Below, piece by piece: positions 53,202 through 62,552 of a stretch of 64,000 bases of DNA. Made by a program: the position numbers and the translations under genes. This DNA is from Shewanella psychrophila (GTDB taxonomy: Bacteria; Pseudomonadota; Gammaproteobacteria; Enterobacterales; Shewanellaceae): the NCBI RefSeq assembly GCF_002005305.1, contig NZ_CP014782.1, positions 2,046,001-2,110,000 of the forward strand, given 5' to 3'. The notes beneath the pieces are model-generated. The model saw only the letters and a list, made by a program, of their open reading frames with translations, did not search any database and had not been told where the DNA came from. Numbering within the stretch: position 1 is the first letter of the stretch; each line of letters begins with the position of its first letter.

Positions 53202-53885
53202 TTATTTAGCTTTAGTCTTTGCCTTGCTGCTCTTAATTTTTGCTTTTAATGCCTCAAGCTCAGCGCTGACAGAATCTTCAGCCTCCAGTGCGGCGAACTC
53301 ATCATTGAGACTTTTCTTATTACCCAAGTCATAGGCATCGACTTGTGACTCGAGCCCTTCGACACGACGTTCATACTGCTCAAATTTACTCATGGCATTA
53401 TCTATCTTGCTAGAGTCAAGTTGCTTCTTCACTTCTAAGCGTGAAGACGCTGTCTGCTTACGCATAATTATCGTCTTCTGACGAGCCTTAGCATCAACTA
53501 GCTTCTGTTGAAGCAAGTTTACTTCTTCTTTCAAGCGAGAAATTTGCTCTTCAACAACCACAAGCTCTTGGGACAAGGTCTCAGCAAGCTCACTCGCCTT
53601 CTGCTTTTCAATCAGAGCGGCCTTTGCTAAGTCTTCACGGTCTTTCGACAATGCAAGTTCGGCTTTCCCCGCCCAGTCGAGCACCTGCTCCTGTACCTTA
53701 GTGATGCGACGGATTATCTCCTTCTTCTCTGCTAATACTTTAGCCGATGTAGAACGAACCTCTACTAAGGTGTCTTCCATCTCTTGAATAATCAAGCGAA
53801 CCATTTTTTCTGGATCTTCGGCTTTATCCAGTAGTGAACTAATATTTGAATTTATAATATCTGCGAAGCGAGAGAAAATTCCCAT
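53202..53885 (-). CDS. pspA: Phage shock protein A
   Basis: The 227-residue PspA/Vipp1 protein has an N-terminal amphipathic helix (GIFSRFADIINSNISSLLDK) and a long coiled coil (EEQISRLKEEVNLLQQKLVD). PspA binds and inhibits PspF, and stabilises stressed membranes by forming ESCRT-III-like assemblies. AAGGA eight bases upstream supports the start. It is the first gene of pspABC-ycjX-ycjF, driven by the sigma-54 element. Confidence 0.94.
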   Translation of the reverse strand: MGIFSRFADIINSNISSLLDKAEDPEKMVRLIIQEMEDTLVEVRSTSAKVLAEKKEIIRRITKVQEQVLDWAGKAELALSKDREDLAKAALIEKQKASELAETLSQELVVVEEQISRLKEEVNLLQQKLVDAKARQKTIIMRKQTASSRLEVKKQLDSSKIDNAMSKFEQYERRVEGLESQVDAYDLGNKKSLNDEFAALEAEDSVSAELEALKAKIKSSKAKTKAK

Positions 53886-53925
53886 AATGCTGTCCTTAAA
53901 TTAACGTTGGTTTCGAAGATATTCA

Positions 53926-53942
53926 TCCATTTTCTGTGCCAA
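53926..53942 (-). promoter_or_regulatory. Sigma-54 type promoter of the psp operon
   Basis: On the minus strand TTGGCACAGAAAATGGA matches TTGGCAC-N5-TTGCA at the -24 element and in spacing. The -12 part reads ATGGA, with GG in place of GC, so it is a weak match. It lies 41 bp before pspA. PspF is the expected activator. Confidence 0.5.
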
Positions 53943-54062
53943 CTTTTCATATTTAATAAAATACAGTAACTTACCCAATATATTAACTTTTCCTTTCTTT
54001 TAATAACAGAGGGTCTTATTATTATTTTCACCAACTATTAGCGTTAAAGACTAAAACTTACT

Positions 54063-55133
54063 GTGGCAAATCAATTTCAGCAAGATAATCTTATTGGACA
54101 ATCGAATGCGCTCCTCGAAGTTCTGGAGCATGTTTCTCAGATCGCACCTCTGTCTAAACCCGTTCTTATCATTGGCGAGCGTGGTACAGGTAAGGAGCTA
54201 ATTGCAGAACGCCTTCATTTCTTATCCGCACGTTGGGATCAAAGTTTTATTAAACTTAATTGTTCCTCACTGAGTGAAAACTTACTCGAAAGTGAACTGT
54301 TTGGCCATGATGCAGGTGCTTTTACCGGCGCAAATAAAAAACATGAGGGACGATTTGAACGCGCCGATGGCGGTAGTTTGTTTCTCGATGAACTTGCCAA
54401 CACCACTGGACTTATCCAGGAAAAGCTTCTTCGCGTAATAGAGTACGGTGAATTTGAACGCGTAGGTGGCAGTAAAACAGTGCGTACAGATGTCAGGTTA
54501 ATCTGTGCGGCTAACGAAGATCTTCCCTCTTTAGCCGAGGCTGGTGAATTTAGAGCCGACTTGCTCGACAGACTGGCGTTTGATGTGATCACCTTGCCTC
54601 CTCTGCGCCACAGGCAGGAAGATATCATTACTTTAGCCGAATACTTCGCTATAGGAATGGCAAGACAACTAAAACATGAACTATTTCCCGGGTTCAGTCC
54701 CAGTGCTGTACAACAACTGATGGACCATAGTTGGCCTGGAAACATACGAGAGCTTAAAAACGTGGTGGAGAGAAGTGTCTATCGTAATCCAGATACCGAA
54801 TCACCCATTACCAATATCGTGGTTGACCCATTTGCCTCGCCCTATCGCCCTACAGCAAGAGTTAAAACACGCGAGAGGCAACAATTACCTAGCAGTCAAA
54901 CTCCGGTTTCGAGCAGCGACACTGAGTCATCGGCCATACCTGAGTCTAGTAGTAATAAAATTATCTTCCCCATTGATTTTAAAGAGCATTGTGAAGGTTT
55001 GGAAGTCGCACTTCTAAAACAGGCATTAGAGGCGGGTCAATTTAACCAAAAGAAAACCGCTGAACTTTTAAACTTAAGTTACCATCAATTACGGGGTATT
55101 TTAAAAAAGTACAACTTACTCGATAAAACTTAA
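54063..55133 (+). CDS. pspF: Sigma-54-dependent transcriptional activator PspF
   Basis: The 356-residue protein has a central AAA+ sigma-54 interaction domain: GERGTGKELIAERLHFLS (Walker A), the GAFTGA loop, GGSLFLDELAN (Walker B) and the R-finger region. A C-terminal Fis-like helix-turn-helix is KKTAELLNLSYHQLRGILKK. There is no receiver domain, as in PspF. It starts with GTG at 54063 with no strong ribosome-binding site. It is divergent from the psp operon and just upstream of sapABCDF. Confidence 0.93.
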   Translation: MANQFQQDNLIGQSNALLEVLEHVSQIAPLSKPVLIIGERGTGKELIAERLHFLSARWDQSFIKLNCSSLSENLLESELFGHDAGAFTGANKKHEGRFERADGGSLFLDELANTTGLIQEKLLRVIEYGEFERVGGSKTVRTDVRLICAANEDLPSLAEAGEFRADLLDRLAFDVITLPPLRHRQEDIITLAEYFAIGMARQLKHELFPGFSPSAVQQLMDHSWPGNIRELKNVVERSVYRNPDTESPITNIVVDPFASPYRPTARVKTRERQQLPSSQTPVSSSDTESSAIPESSSNKIIFPIDFKEHCEGLEVALLKQALEAGQFNQKKTAELLNLSYHQLRGILKKYNLLDKT

Positions 55134-55218
55134 TACGCCTTAATAACATATGTTCATTGCTCATCGGCGATCAGCACTGCTAAAATGGCCACCAAAGTCC
55201 TGAAAAATTGATCTGTCG

Positions 55219-56856
55219 ATGAGAGTGCTGCTTAAGCGTCTATCTTTATATCCCACCATATCCTGCATTTGTGTTTTACTTGCAGGTTGTGGCCCGAAGC
55301 TAGTCCCACCAGGGATAGTCTATTGCTCCGAGGGGAATCCTGAATCTTTCAATCCTCAGCTGGTCACTTCAGGAACGACTGTGGATGCAACATCACAGCA
55401 GATATACAATGGACTGGTAAATTACAACTTAATGTCCGGCCAGATAGAACCTTCGTTAGCGATACACTGGCAGATCAGTGACGATGAATTAACTTACACC
55501 TTTCAATTACGAAAAAAAGTTAACTTTCATCACACCCAAGAGTTCACGCCAACCCGTCATTTCAATGCTGACGATGTGTTATTCTCATTCAACAGAGTGA
55601 TCGATCCATCTCACCCTTTCCATCATATCTCCAAAACAGGATACCCGTTTTTCCAGAGCATAGGCTTCGATAAACAGATCGACTCAATTGAAAAACTGTC
55701 TGAACATGAAGTCGCCTTCCACCTTAAACATAAAGATGCCTCTTTCCTCGCCAACTTAGCTTCTGGGTTTGCAGTCATCTTGTCTGCCGAATATGCTGAC
55801 ACCTTAGTTGCAAAAGGTGAGCAAGAGAAAATTGACCGAAAGCCCGTCGGCACAGGACCTTTTCAACTAGTTAAGTATGTCAAGAATGACTACATACGAT
55901 ACCATCGTAATGAGGGTTATTGGCGACAGCTGCCCAGCGCAGAATTATTAGTGTTTGATATCACGCCTAAAAGTACCACCAGACTGGCTAAACTCATCAC
56001 AGGTGATTGCAGTGTATCAGCCCTACCAAAGGCCGGAGAACTCTCGGTGGTTTTTCAGCATGATGAGCTCGAAGTAGATTCACTGCCAGGGTTTAATGTT
56101 GCTTTTTGGGCGTTCAATACTCAAAAAGCCCCCTTTAATGATGTCAGAGTACGTAAAGCCTTGGCCCACGCAGTAGACAGAAATAATATTCTAAGAGCGG
56201 TTTACCAGAAGACGGCTGTCGAATCCACAGGCATGCTCCCTCCTATGTCTTGGGCATATTCTGCAAACCAGAGTCTTGTAGATTATGATCCCGAGAAAGC
56301 CAAACAACTATTGAAAGAAGCAGGCATAAAAAATCTTACTATCGATATCTGGGCCATGCCCGTCGCACGTATCTACAACCCTAACGCTCATAAGACAGCG
56401 GAACTCATTCAGGCTGATTTGGCAGATATAGGTGTAAAGGTTAATATCGTTAGCTATGATTGGAGTGTATTCAACCAGAAGCTAAGCCAAAGGAGCTATG
56501 ACTCGGTGCTGATCGGTTGGAATGCCGATAACAGCGATCCTGACAACTTTTTTACTCCCATCCTTAGCTGCGCATCAGTACTGTCCAACAGTAATCGTTC
56601 CCGTTGGTGTAACCCAGAATTTGATGACATTCTTATTAAAGCAAAATCAATTACATCAAAAAAAGAACGCAAAGCACTCTATCAGGAGGCTGAGGCTCTA
56701 TTTGCACAAGAGCTGCCTATGTTACCTCTTGCCCATGCGACTCGGCTTATTTTGAAGAAAAAAGGGGTAGACAATAGCCAGCTCACTCCTTTTGGTGGGA
56801 TTTCCTTTAATGCCAACCATCAGAGGGATATGATGAGTACTGAGGAGATAAGATAA
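55219..56856 (+). CDS. sapA: Peptide ABC transporter binding lipoprotein SapA
   Basis: The 545-residue protein has a lipobox (CVLLAGCGPK). It is a family 5 extracellular solute-binding protein (HFNADDVLFSFNRVIDPSHP, DVRVRKALAHAVDRNNILRA). It binds peptides for the Sap transporter, which is linked to potassium uptake and antimicrobial-peptide resistance in enteric bacteria. Its stop overlaps the sapB ATG by one base. Confidence 0.9.
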   Translation: MRVLLKRLSLYPTISCICVLLAGCGPKLVPPGIVYCSEGNPESFNPQLVTSGTTVDATSQQIYNGLVNYNLMSGQIEPSLAIHWQISDDELTYTFQLRKKVNFHHTQEFTPTRHFNADDVLFSFNRVIDPSHPFHHISKTGYPFFQSIGFDKQIDSIEKLSEHEVAFHLKHKDASFLANLASGFAVILSAEYADTLVAKGEQEKIDRKPVGTGPFQLVKYVKNDYIRYHRNEGYWRQLPSAELLVFDITPKSTTRLAKLITGDCSVSALPKAGELSVVFQHDELEVDSLPGFNVAFWAFNTQKAPFNDVRVRKALAHAVDRNNILRAVYQKTAVESTGMLPPMSWAYSANQSLVDYDPEKAKQLLKEAGIKNLTIDIWAMPVARIYNPNAHKTAELIQADLADIGVKVNIVSYDWSVFNQKLSQRSYDSVLIGWNADNSDPDNFFTPILSCASVLSNSNRSRWCNPEFDDILIKAKSITSKKERKALYQEAEALFAQELPMLPLAHATRLILKKKGVDNSQLTPFGGISFNANHQRDMMSTEEIR

Positions 56857-57887
56857 TGGCTCGGTACCTTTTACGTAGAATGAATTTGTTTGTGGCCACA
56901 TCTTTGGTGCTACTCGCAGTGCTTTTTGTCGCAACACATCACTTCCCGGTCGAAAAACGCTTTGCGCTAACTGGCATACATTCCCCAACAGCTGAACAAA
57001 TAGTACAAATAGATCAAGATTATCAGCTCGATAGTAATCAATTCGGTCAATTTATAGGATACCTTCAGCAAAGGTTAAGTGGTAACTTGGGGATTTCGGC
57101 AACATCACAACAACCTGTTGTCGATGAGCTAGCGGCTGTATTGCCGGCCTCATTCGAGCTAGCCATTGTCGCTGCAGTATTAGCACTACTTTTCGGTATC
57201 CCTCTAGGCATTCTGGCATCGATGAGTAAAAATAAGATAACCCAACACACCATAATGACGATCACCTTAACAGGCTATTCTATTCCGGTTTTTTGGCTAG
57301 GGTTAACCTTATCACTCTGGTTTGGTGTTCAACTAGGTTGGCTACCCATCTCCGGTCAGCTAAATTTGCTCTATGAAATTGCCCCAGTCACAGGATTTGT
57401 ACTGATTGACACGCTTCTTTCAGATTCACTCTATGCAGACTCTGCCTTTGTTGATGCAGTGCACCACATCATATTGCCCTCTATCACACTGGCAGTGCTC
57501 CCCTTCACTGTGGTGGTGAGAAGCACACGCTCAGCAATCATAGCAATCATGGATAAGACCTATATCAAGGCTGCTGAAGCCAGAGGCCTACATACCAGCC
57601 ACATCGTATTACGTCATGCTCTGCCCAATGCCTTGATACCAGTACTGAAGAACTTAGGCCTTATGCTAGGCACCTTCGCAAGTTATGCCATGGTTGTTGA
57701 AGTCATCTTCTCTTGGCCGGGTGTGGGAGCCTGGTTAGTGTCAGGGATCTACCAGAGGGACTACACCGTTATCCAAGGCGGTGTGTTGGCGGTTGCCTTG
57801 ATCATCATCTTTTTAAGTATCATGATTGAAGTCTTTCATACGGCAATCAACCCCCTAAGCAGGAAAGAGCTTTATGCCGCAAATTAA
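56856..57887 (+). CDS. sapB: ABC transporter permease SapB
   Basis: The 343-residue permease of the DppB type has about six helices. The BPD_transp_1 signature is near the C-terminus (AAEARGLHTSHIVLRHALPN, the EAA loop). It forms half of the membrane channel with SapC. It overlaps both neighbours, by 1 and 14 bases. Confidence 0.9.
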   Translation: MARYLLRRMNLFVATSLVLLAVLFVATHHFPVEKRFALTGIHSPTAEQIVQIDQDYQLDSNQFGQFIGYLQQRLSGNLGISATSQQPVVDELAAVLPASFELAIVAAVLALLFGIPLGILASMSKNKITQHTIMTITLTGYSIPVFWLGLTLSLWFGVQLGWLPISGQLNLLYEIAPVTGFVLIDTLLSDSLYADSAFVDAVHHIILPSITLAVLPFTVVVRSTRSAIIAIMDKTYIKAAEARGLHTSHIVLRHALPNALIPVLKNLGLMLGTFASYAMVVEVIFSWPGVGAWLVSGIYQRDYTVIQGGVLAVALIIIFLSIMIEVFHTAINPLSRKELYAAN

Positions 57888-58764
57888 AATCTACCAAGAA
57901 GATGAGATACCCTCTCCAATGCGCAGGTTCTGGCATGCATTTTCAGACAATCCCTTCGCTTTTGCCGGGTTATGGACTGTGATCTGTTTCTTGTTACTGG
58001 CCCTATTCGGTCCGCTTATCGCACCTTATGCGCCAGAACAACAAGATCCTCATGCCCTCTTGTTGGCACCATCATGGGATGCCGCCGGAACAGTAGAGCA
58101 CTTCCTTGGCACCGATGATTTAGGTCGTGATATCTTCAGTCGTCTGCTCCATGGCGCTCACTTAACCTTCGGTATGGCTTTAGGCATAGTCCTCACGGCG
58201 TTAGTTCTCGGTTTTATTATCGGTTCAATCTCAGGCATGATGAAAGGACTCAAGTCGAGTATTCTCAGTCACCTGCTCGATGCTTTGTTGTCAATTCCCT
58301 CCCTATTAATGGCAATATTGGTGGTCGCTGTAATGGGACCGGGTTTAGAAAACGTTTTTTGGGCTGTGGGCATTGCGCTCACACCTCAGTTTGTCCGTGC
58401 TATTCATCAAGCCATCCATGAGGAGCTCCAAAAAGAGTATGTCACGGCGGCAAAACTCGATGGTGCGAATCAGTTTCAAATTTTCTGGTATGTCATCATG
58501 CCAAATATATGGGACACAGTGATCATACAAATCACCTTAGGGATCTCGGCAGCCATTTTAGATATCGCCGCACTAGGTTTCTTAAACTTAGGCGCACAAG
58601 CCCCTAGCCCAGAATGGGGCGCCATGGTTTCCCAGGGAATGGATAACCTACTAACAGCCCCGTGGACTGTGACTATTCCAGGCATTGCCATCTTGTGCTG
58701 TGTCCTCGCTATTAACTTAGTCGGCGACGGCTTACGATCTGCGTTATCGCCGGTCAATAATTAA
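57874..58764 (+). CDS. sapC: ABC transporter permease SapC
   Basis: The 296-residue permease of the DppC type has an N-terminal cytoplasmic part and about six helices, including LWTVICFLLLALFGPLIAPY. The EAA-loop signature is TAAKLDGANQFQIFWYVIMP. It pairs with SapB and overlaps the sapB stop by 14 bases. Confidence 0.9.
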   Translation: MPQIKIYQEDEIPSPMRRFWHAFSDNPFAFAGLWTVICFLLLALFGPLIAPYAPEQQDPHALLLAPSWDAAGTVEHFLGTDDLGRDIFSRLLHGAHLTFGMALGIVLTALVLGFIIGSISGMMKGLKSSILSHLLDALLSIPSLLMAILVVAVMGPGLENVFWAVGIALTPQFVRAIHQAIHEELQKEYVTAAKLDGANQFQIFWYVIMPNIWDTVIIQITLGISAAILDIAALGFLNLGAQAPSPEWGAMVSQGMDNLLTAPWTVTIPGIAILCCVLAINLVGDGLRSALSPVNN

Positions 58765-58779
58765 TTTTGATACCTGATT

Positions 58780-59793
58780 ATGCCCTTACTCGACATTCGT
58801 AACCTCACCATTGAACTAGACACCCCGCATGGGCGTGTCAAGGCACTGGATAGAGTCAGTTTAACCATCAGCCCAGCTGAAATTCACGGCTTAGTGGGAG
58901 AGTCTGGATCTGGCCGAAGCTTATTAGCTCGGGCTATCTTAGGGATCCCTGGTCATAATTGGACAATCAAGGCCGATCGCATGCTATGGGATGGGCACAA
59001 TCTGTTAGAAATGAATTCTAAGCAGCGCCGAAATCTGATGGGCAGCGAAATTGCCATGATATTTCAAGACCCATCAGGCAGTCTAGATCCTGTTATTTCT
59101 GTCGGTACTCAGCTTGTTGAAGCCATGCCAGAAAATAAGAAACTGCCTTTTTGGCGTCGCAATGCAGATAAAAAGAAGACTGCAAGAAAATGGTTACATA
59201 AGGTTGGTATCAAAGACACACAAAAAGTCATGTCCAGTTATGCCTGGGAGCTTTCAGAAGGCGAGTGTCAAAAAGTAATGATAGCCATGGCTATTGCCAA
59301 TCAACCTAGGTTATTGATAGCCGATGAGCCGACCAACTCCATGGAAATAGACACTCAGGCACAGATTTTTCGCCTGTTGACTAAGTTAAACCAGCTGCAG
59401 GGTGTTTCCATTCTTCTGATCAGTCATGAGCTAGATACTTTATCTATATGGTGTGATCAGCTGTCTGTCATGTATTGTGGTCAAATCATGGAATCCGGGC
59501 CCACGGCTGAAATTCTTGCTCAGCCCTATCACCCATACACCAAAGCACTGCTTAATAATATTCCGGCGCACACGGGACAGCTTGCTCATAAATCGATTAT
59601 GCGTACTTTACCAGGCTCGGCGCCAGCGCTACAGCACTTGCCTATAGGTTGCCGACTCGGTCCAAGGTGCCCACGTGCCGAGAAAAAATGCGTGAGTCGT
59701 CCCAATTTATGTCATAAAAAGAACCGGTATTTTGCCTGTCATTTCCCCTACCATGAAGAAACATGCAATGAAGACAACACTCCTTCAAGTTAG
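58780..59793 (+). CDS. sapD: ABC transporter ATP-binding protein SapD (Walker A Lys replaced by Arg)
   Basis: The 337-residue DppD-type ATPase has the Walker A-like GESGSGRS at residues 41-48 with Arg in place of the usual Lys (codon CGA). The signature-like ELSEGECQKVMIAMAI, Walker B with LLIADEPTN and the H-loop LLISHEL follow. The C-terminal oligopeptide-transporter domain has CRLGPRCPRAEKKC, with Cys residues that may form an iron-sulfur site. The Lys change could lower or abolish ATP hydrolysis in this subunit. Confidence 0.9.
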   Translation: MPLLDIRNLTIELDTPHGRVKALDRVSLTISPAEIHGLVGESGSGRSLLARAILGIPGHNWTIKADRMLWDGHNLLEMNSKQRRNLMGSEIAMIFQDPSGSLDPVISVGTQLVEAMPENKKLPFWRRNADKKKTARKWLHKVGIKDTQKVMSSYAWELSEGECQKVMIAMAIANQPRLLIADEPTNSMEIDTQAQIFRLLTKLNQLQGVSILLISHELDTLSIWCDQLSVMYCGQIMESGPTAEILAQPYHPYTKALLNNIPAHTGQLAHKSIMRTLPGSAPALQHLPIGCRLGPRCPRAEKKCVSRPNLCHKKNRYFACHFPYHEETCNEDNTPSS

Positions 59794-60580
59794 TAATCTC
59801 AGTAAACGTTTCTATGCCGGCTACAAAGGGTTTAAACGTGAGTATAGCCAAGCTTTATCGCCTGTCTCGTTTGAGCTCAACACAGGTGAAACCTTAGCCA
59901 TTGTTGGTGCAGCGGGTTCGGGGAAGAGTACCTTGGCACGTATACTGGTAGGCGCTGAAGTCCGTAGTAGTGGAGAGATTTATTTCGAAGGTGAAGCGCT
60001 TGAGAAGCGAAACCTAAAGCAGAGATGTAAACTCATCAGGATGATTTTTCAAGACCCAAACACATCACTTAATCCCAAATTGACAATCGGGGATTTACTC
60101 GATGAACCACTCAAGTTCAATACGAATCTCAATGCCAAAGAGCGAAGAGAGCAGGTCGTCGATAAGCTAAGAAAAGTGGGTTTGTTACCCGAACATGCGG
60201 ATTTCTACCCTCACATGATTTCTGAGGGCATGAAGCAACGTGTGGCCGTTGCCCGAGCGCTCATGTTGGATCCCAAAATAATTATAGCAGATGAAGCCCT
60301 TACCGCTCTCGACTTGTCGGTACGCTCACAAATCCTCAACCTACTGTTAAAACTTCAAAAAGAGATGGGTCTGTCTTATATTTTCGTGTCCCATAACCTC
60401 AGTATCATTCGCCACTTTAGTGATAAGGTGATGGTACTTCATCATGGAAAGATGGTTGAGAAAGCAACAACAGAAGATTTATTTAATGCACCCAAACATG
60501 AATATACTCAGCGCCTGATCCAAGAGTTAACCCTCTTTAGTCAGAAACGACACAGCAGTCCAACCAAAAAACATGGTTAA
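59768..60580 (+). CDS. sapF: ABC transporter ATP-binding protein SapF
   Basis: The 270-residue DppF-type ATPase has Walker A GAAGSGKST, a Q-loop in MIFQDPNTSLNP, the signature ISEGMKQRVAVARA, Walker B IIADEALTALD and the H-loop YIFVSHNLS. The ATG at 59768 overlaps sapD by 26 bases; an earlier in-frame ATG at 59756 is also possible. With SapD it forms the ATPase pair. Confidence 0.9.
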   Translation: MKTTLLQVSNLSKRFYAGYKGFKREYSQALSPVSFELNTGETLAIVGAAGSGKSTLARILVGAEVRSSGEIYFEGEALEKRNLKQRCKLIRMIFQDPNTSLNPKLTIGDLLDEPLKFNTNLNAKERREQVVDKLRKVGLLPEHADFYPHMISEGMKQRVAVARALMLDPKIIIADEALTALDLSVRSQILNLLLKLQKEMGLSYIFVSHNLSIIRHFSDKVMVLHHGKMVEKATTEDLFNAPKHEYTQRLIQELTLFSQKRHSSPTKKHG

Positions 60581-60736
60581 CCACGGCAGTAAACGCCTCA
60601 AACGTAAGAGTAAGTCGGTTTAGATTGATTAAACTGCTCTTACCACTGGCAATTTTAAAAGAAAATCAGGAATAATCAGTGCCATTTTACTCTTGATTAA
60701 TTATCCTATCGTCACTTTTTTAAGAGAAGCAGAAAC

Positions 60737-61939
60737 ATGATAATCAAACCTAAAACACGTGGCTTTATATGCACCACTACTCACCCTGTTGGTTGTGAAG
60801 CTAATGTACTCGAACAAATCAATACTACTAAGGCTAAAGGTACGTTAAAGAACGGCCCTAAAAAAGTATTAGTTATCGGTTCTTCGAGTGGATATGGTCT
60901 ATCTTCTCGTATTGCTGCCGCATTCGGCAGTGGCGCTGCAACCTTAGGTGTATTCTTCGAAAAACCAGGAACAGAAAGAAAGCCTGGCACCGCCGGCTGG
61001 TATAACTCAGCAGCCTTTGATAAGTTGGCTAAAGCTGAAGGTTTATATTCTAAGAGCCTCAATGGTGATGCATTCAGCCATGAAGCAAAACAGAAAGCCA
61101 TCGACGTCATTAAAGCCGACTTAGGTCAAGTCGATATGGTTGTCTACTCTCTGGCTTCTCCAGTACGTAAATTGCCCGATTCAGGTGAACTTATTCGCTC
61201 TGCACTCAAGCCTATTGGCGAGACTTATACCGCTACCGCAGTAGACACGAATAAAGACCTTATTATCGAAACCAGTGTTGAGCCCGCCAGCGAGCAAGAG
61301 ATCCAAGACACAGTCACAGTCATGGGCGGCGAAGACTGGGAACTTTGGCTAGCAGCCCTTGCAGATGCTGGCGTACTGGCAGATGGTTGCAAAACAGTCG
61401 CATACAGCTATATCGGTACAGAACTAACATGGCCTATCTATTGGCATGGTGCCCTAGGTAAAGCCAAAATGGATTTAGATCGCGCGGCTAACGCCTTAAA
61501 TAACAAGTTATCAGCTACAGGCGGTAGCGCAAATGTCGCAGTACTCAAGAGCGTTGTCACTCAAGCAAGCTCGGCTATTCCGGTTATGCCTCTATATATT
61601 GCCATGGTATTTAAGAAGATGCGCGAAGAAGGCTTGCATGAAGGCTGTATGGAGCAGATCAACCGCATGTTTGCCGAGCGTTTGTACCGTGAAGATGGTG
61701 AGGCGCCACAAGTCGATGACGCTAACCGCTTACGCTTAGATGACTGGGAACTACGTGAAGAGATCCAGCAGCATTGTCGCGATCAATGGCCATTAGTGAC
61801 CACTGAAAACTTATCAGAGCTTACTGATTACCGTGAGTATAAAGAAGAGTTCCTTAAATTATTCGGTTTTGGCATAGAGTCTGTGGATTATGAACTAGAT
61901 GTGAACCCAGAAGTCAGCTTCGACGTCGAACAGATTTAG
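60737..61939 (+). CDS. fabV: Enoyl-ACP/CoA reductase FabV
   Basis: The 400-residue NADH-dependent enoyl reductase has the family start RGFICTTTHPVGCEANV. The NAD-binding region is VIGSSSGYGLSSRIAAAFG, and the Y-x8-K active site is YWHGALGKAK. It reduces the trans-2-enoyl intermediate in fatty acid elongation; members of the family resist triclosan. A strong terminator follows. Confidence 0.95.
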   Translation: MIIKPKTRGFICTTTHPVGCEANVLEQINTTKAKGTLKNGPKKVLVIGSSSGYGLSSRIAAAFGSGAATLGVFFEKPGTERKPGTAGWYNSAAFDKLAKAEGLYSKSLNGDAFSHEAKQKAIDVIKADLGQVDMVVYSLASPVRKLPDSGELIRSALKPIGETYTATAVDTNKDLIIETSVEPASEQEIQDTVTVMGGEDWELWLAALADAGVLADGCKTVAYSYIGTELTWPIYWHGALGKAKMDLDRAANALNNKLSATGGSANVAVLKSVVTQASSAIPVMPLYIAMVFKKMREEGLHEGCMEQINRMFAERLYREDGEAPQVDDANRLRLDDWELREEIQQHCRDQWPLVTTENLSELTDYREYKEEFLKLFGFGIESVDYELDVNPEVSFDVEQI

Positions 61940-61982
61940 ACAAATACTCAAGGGATTTTTCATCCTAATTAGTTAAGTCTTT

Positions 61983-62016
61983 AAAAAATGCATCACTTCA
62001 AAGTGATGCATTTTTT
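61983..62016 (+). terminator. Terminator after fabV
   Basis: A perfect 16-bp inverted repeat, AAAAAATGCATCACTT (61983-61998) and its complement (62001-62016), followed by further T residues. Confidence 0.88.
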
Positions 62017-62040
62017 TTAATTAAATTAGCTGCGCCTATA

Positions 62041-62061
62041 AGTCCCAAGTCCCAAGTCCCA
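62041..62061. repeat. Tandem repeat, AGTCCCA x3
   Basis: Three perfect direct copies of the 7-mer AGTCCCA lie end to end at the start of the multi-hairpin intergenic segment. Confidence 0.85.
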
Positions 62062-62226
62062 GCATCATAAATGTCCTGACTGCCAAGGATGGCGGAATTG
62101 CCAATAAATGAATGGAACATTTATGGCCAGACATAACGAAGATTTATTCCATCTGACCTACAGGAATGTAGGAAATGCCAAGAGAGGTAGGGAACCTCTT
62201 TGACCCTGGGCAGCTATAAAAAAGAC
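62062..62226. repeat. Multi-hairpin intergenic segment
   Basis: About 165 bp form a series of short inverted repeats. Examples are GCCA-AGGA-TGGC, TAAATG-AATGGAA-CATTTA, CTAC-AGGAAT-GTAG and AGAGGT-AGGGA-ACCTCT. No gene is visible. It resembles a dispersed structured intergenic repeat of Shewanella, but a genome search would be needed to say so. Confidence 0.45.
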
Positions 62227-62231
62227 ATAAA

Positions 62232-62255
62232 AAAGGTCAGCTAATGCTGACCTTT
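62232..62255 (-). terminator. Terminator past the ppiD remnant
   Basis: AAAGGTCAGC (62232-62241) pairs with GCTGACCTTT (62246-62255) around TAAT. On the minus strand T residues follow. Confidence 0.8.
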
Positions 62256-62286
62256 CGTTTAAGTGAGTAAACTCGTTATGCGTTTA

Positions 62287-62542
62287 TTACTGCGCAGAAC
62301 TGTATACCACTTCGCCTTTAGCTTTTAATGTCGCAATCAAGGCTCGGTAATCACCTTCAATGTATTGGGCACTTAAACGTTGCTTAAGAGCGCCAAGTAA
62401 ATTGTCATCAATGCCTTCCGCTGCATAAACTTTATCAAGAGCGACAACGGCATAGCCAATAGCCAATAGCCAATGCAACTGTATCAACTACAGCAGTATC
62501 GACAGGCTGAGAACTGAAAAAATTCCCCGTCCTCAGCTTGTT
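62287..62542 (-). pseudogene. ppiD: 3' remnant of ppiD with frameshift
   Basis: The last 50-odd residues, GYAVVALDKVYAAEGIDDNL then LKQRLSAQYIEGDYRALIAT, match the C-terminus of the periplasmic folding factor PpiD. Upstream the frame changes at a TAGCCAA x3 repeat (62453-62473). Taking out one 7-bp unit joins the fragment to a second stretch, FSSQPVDTAVVDTVALAIGY, in the next frame, which is open to 62542. The rest of ppiD is not here: the pentapeptide gene ends 11 bp further upstream. A full copy could exist outside the window. Confidence 0.7.
62453..62473. repeat. Tandem repeat, TAGCCAA x3, at the ppiD frameshift
   Basis: Three perfect direct copies of the 7-mer TAGCCAA lie inside the ppiD remnant. 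Seven is not a multiple of three, so a change in copy number shifts the frame. Confidence 0.85.
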
Positions 62543-62552
62543 TTATCTGTGA

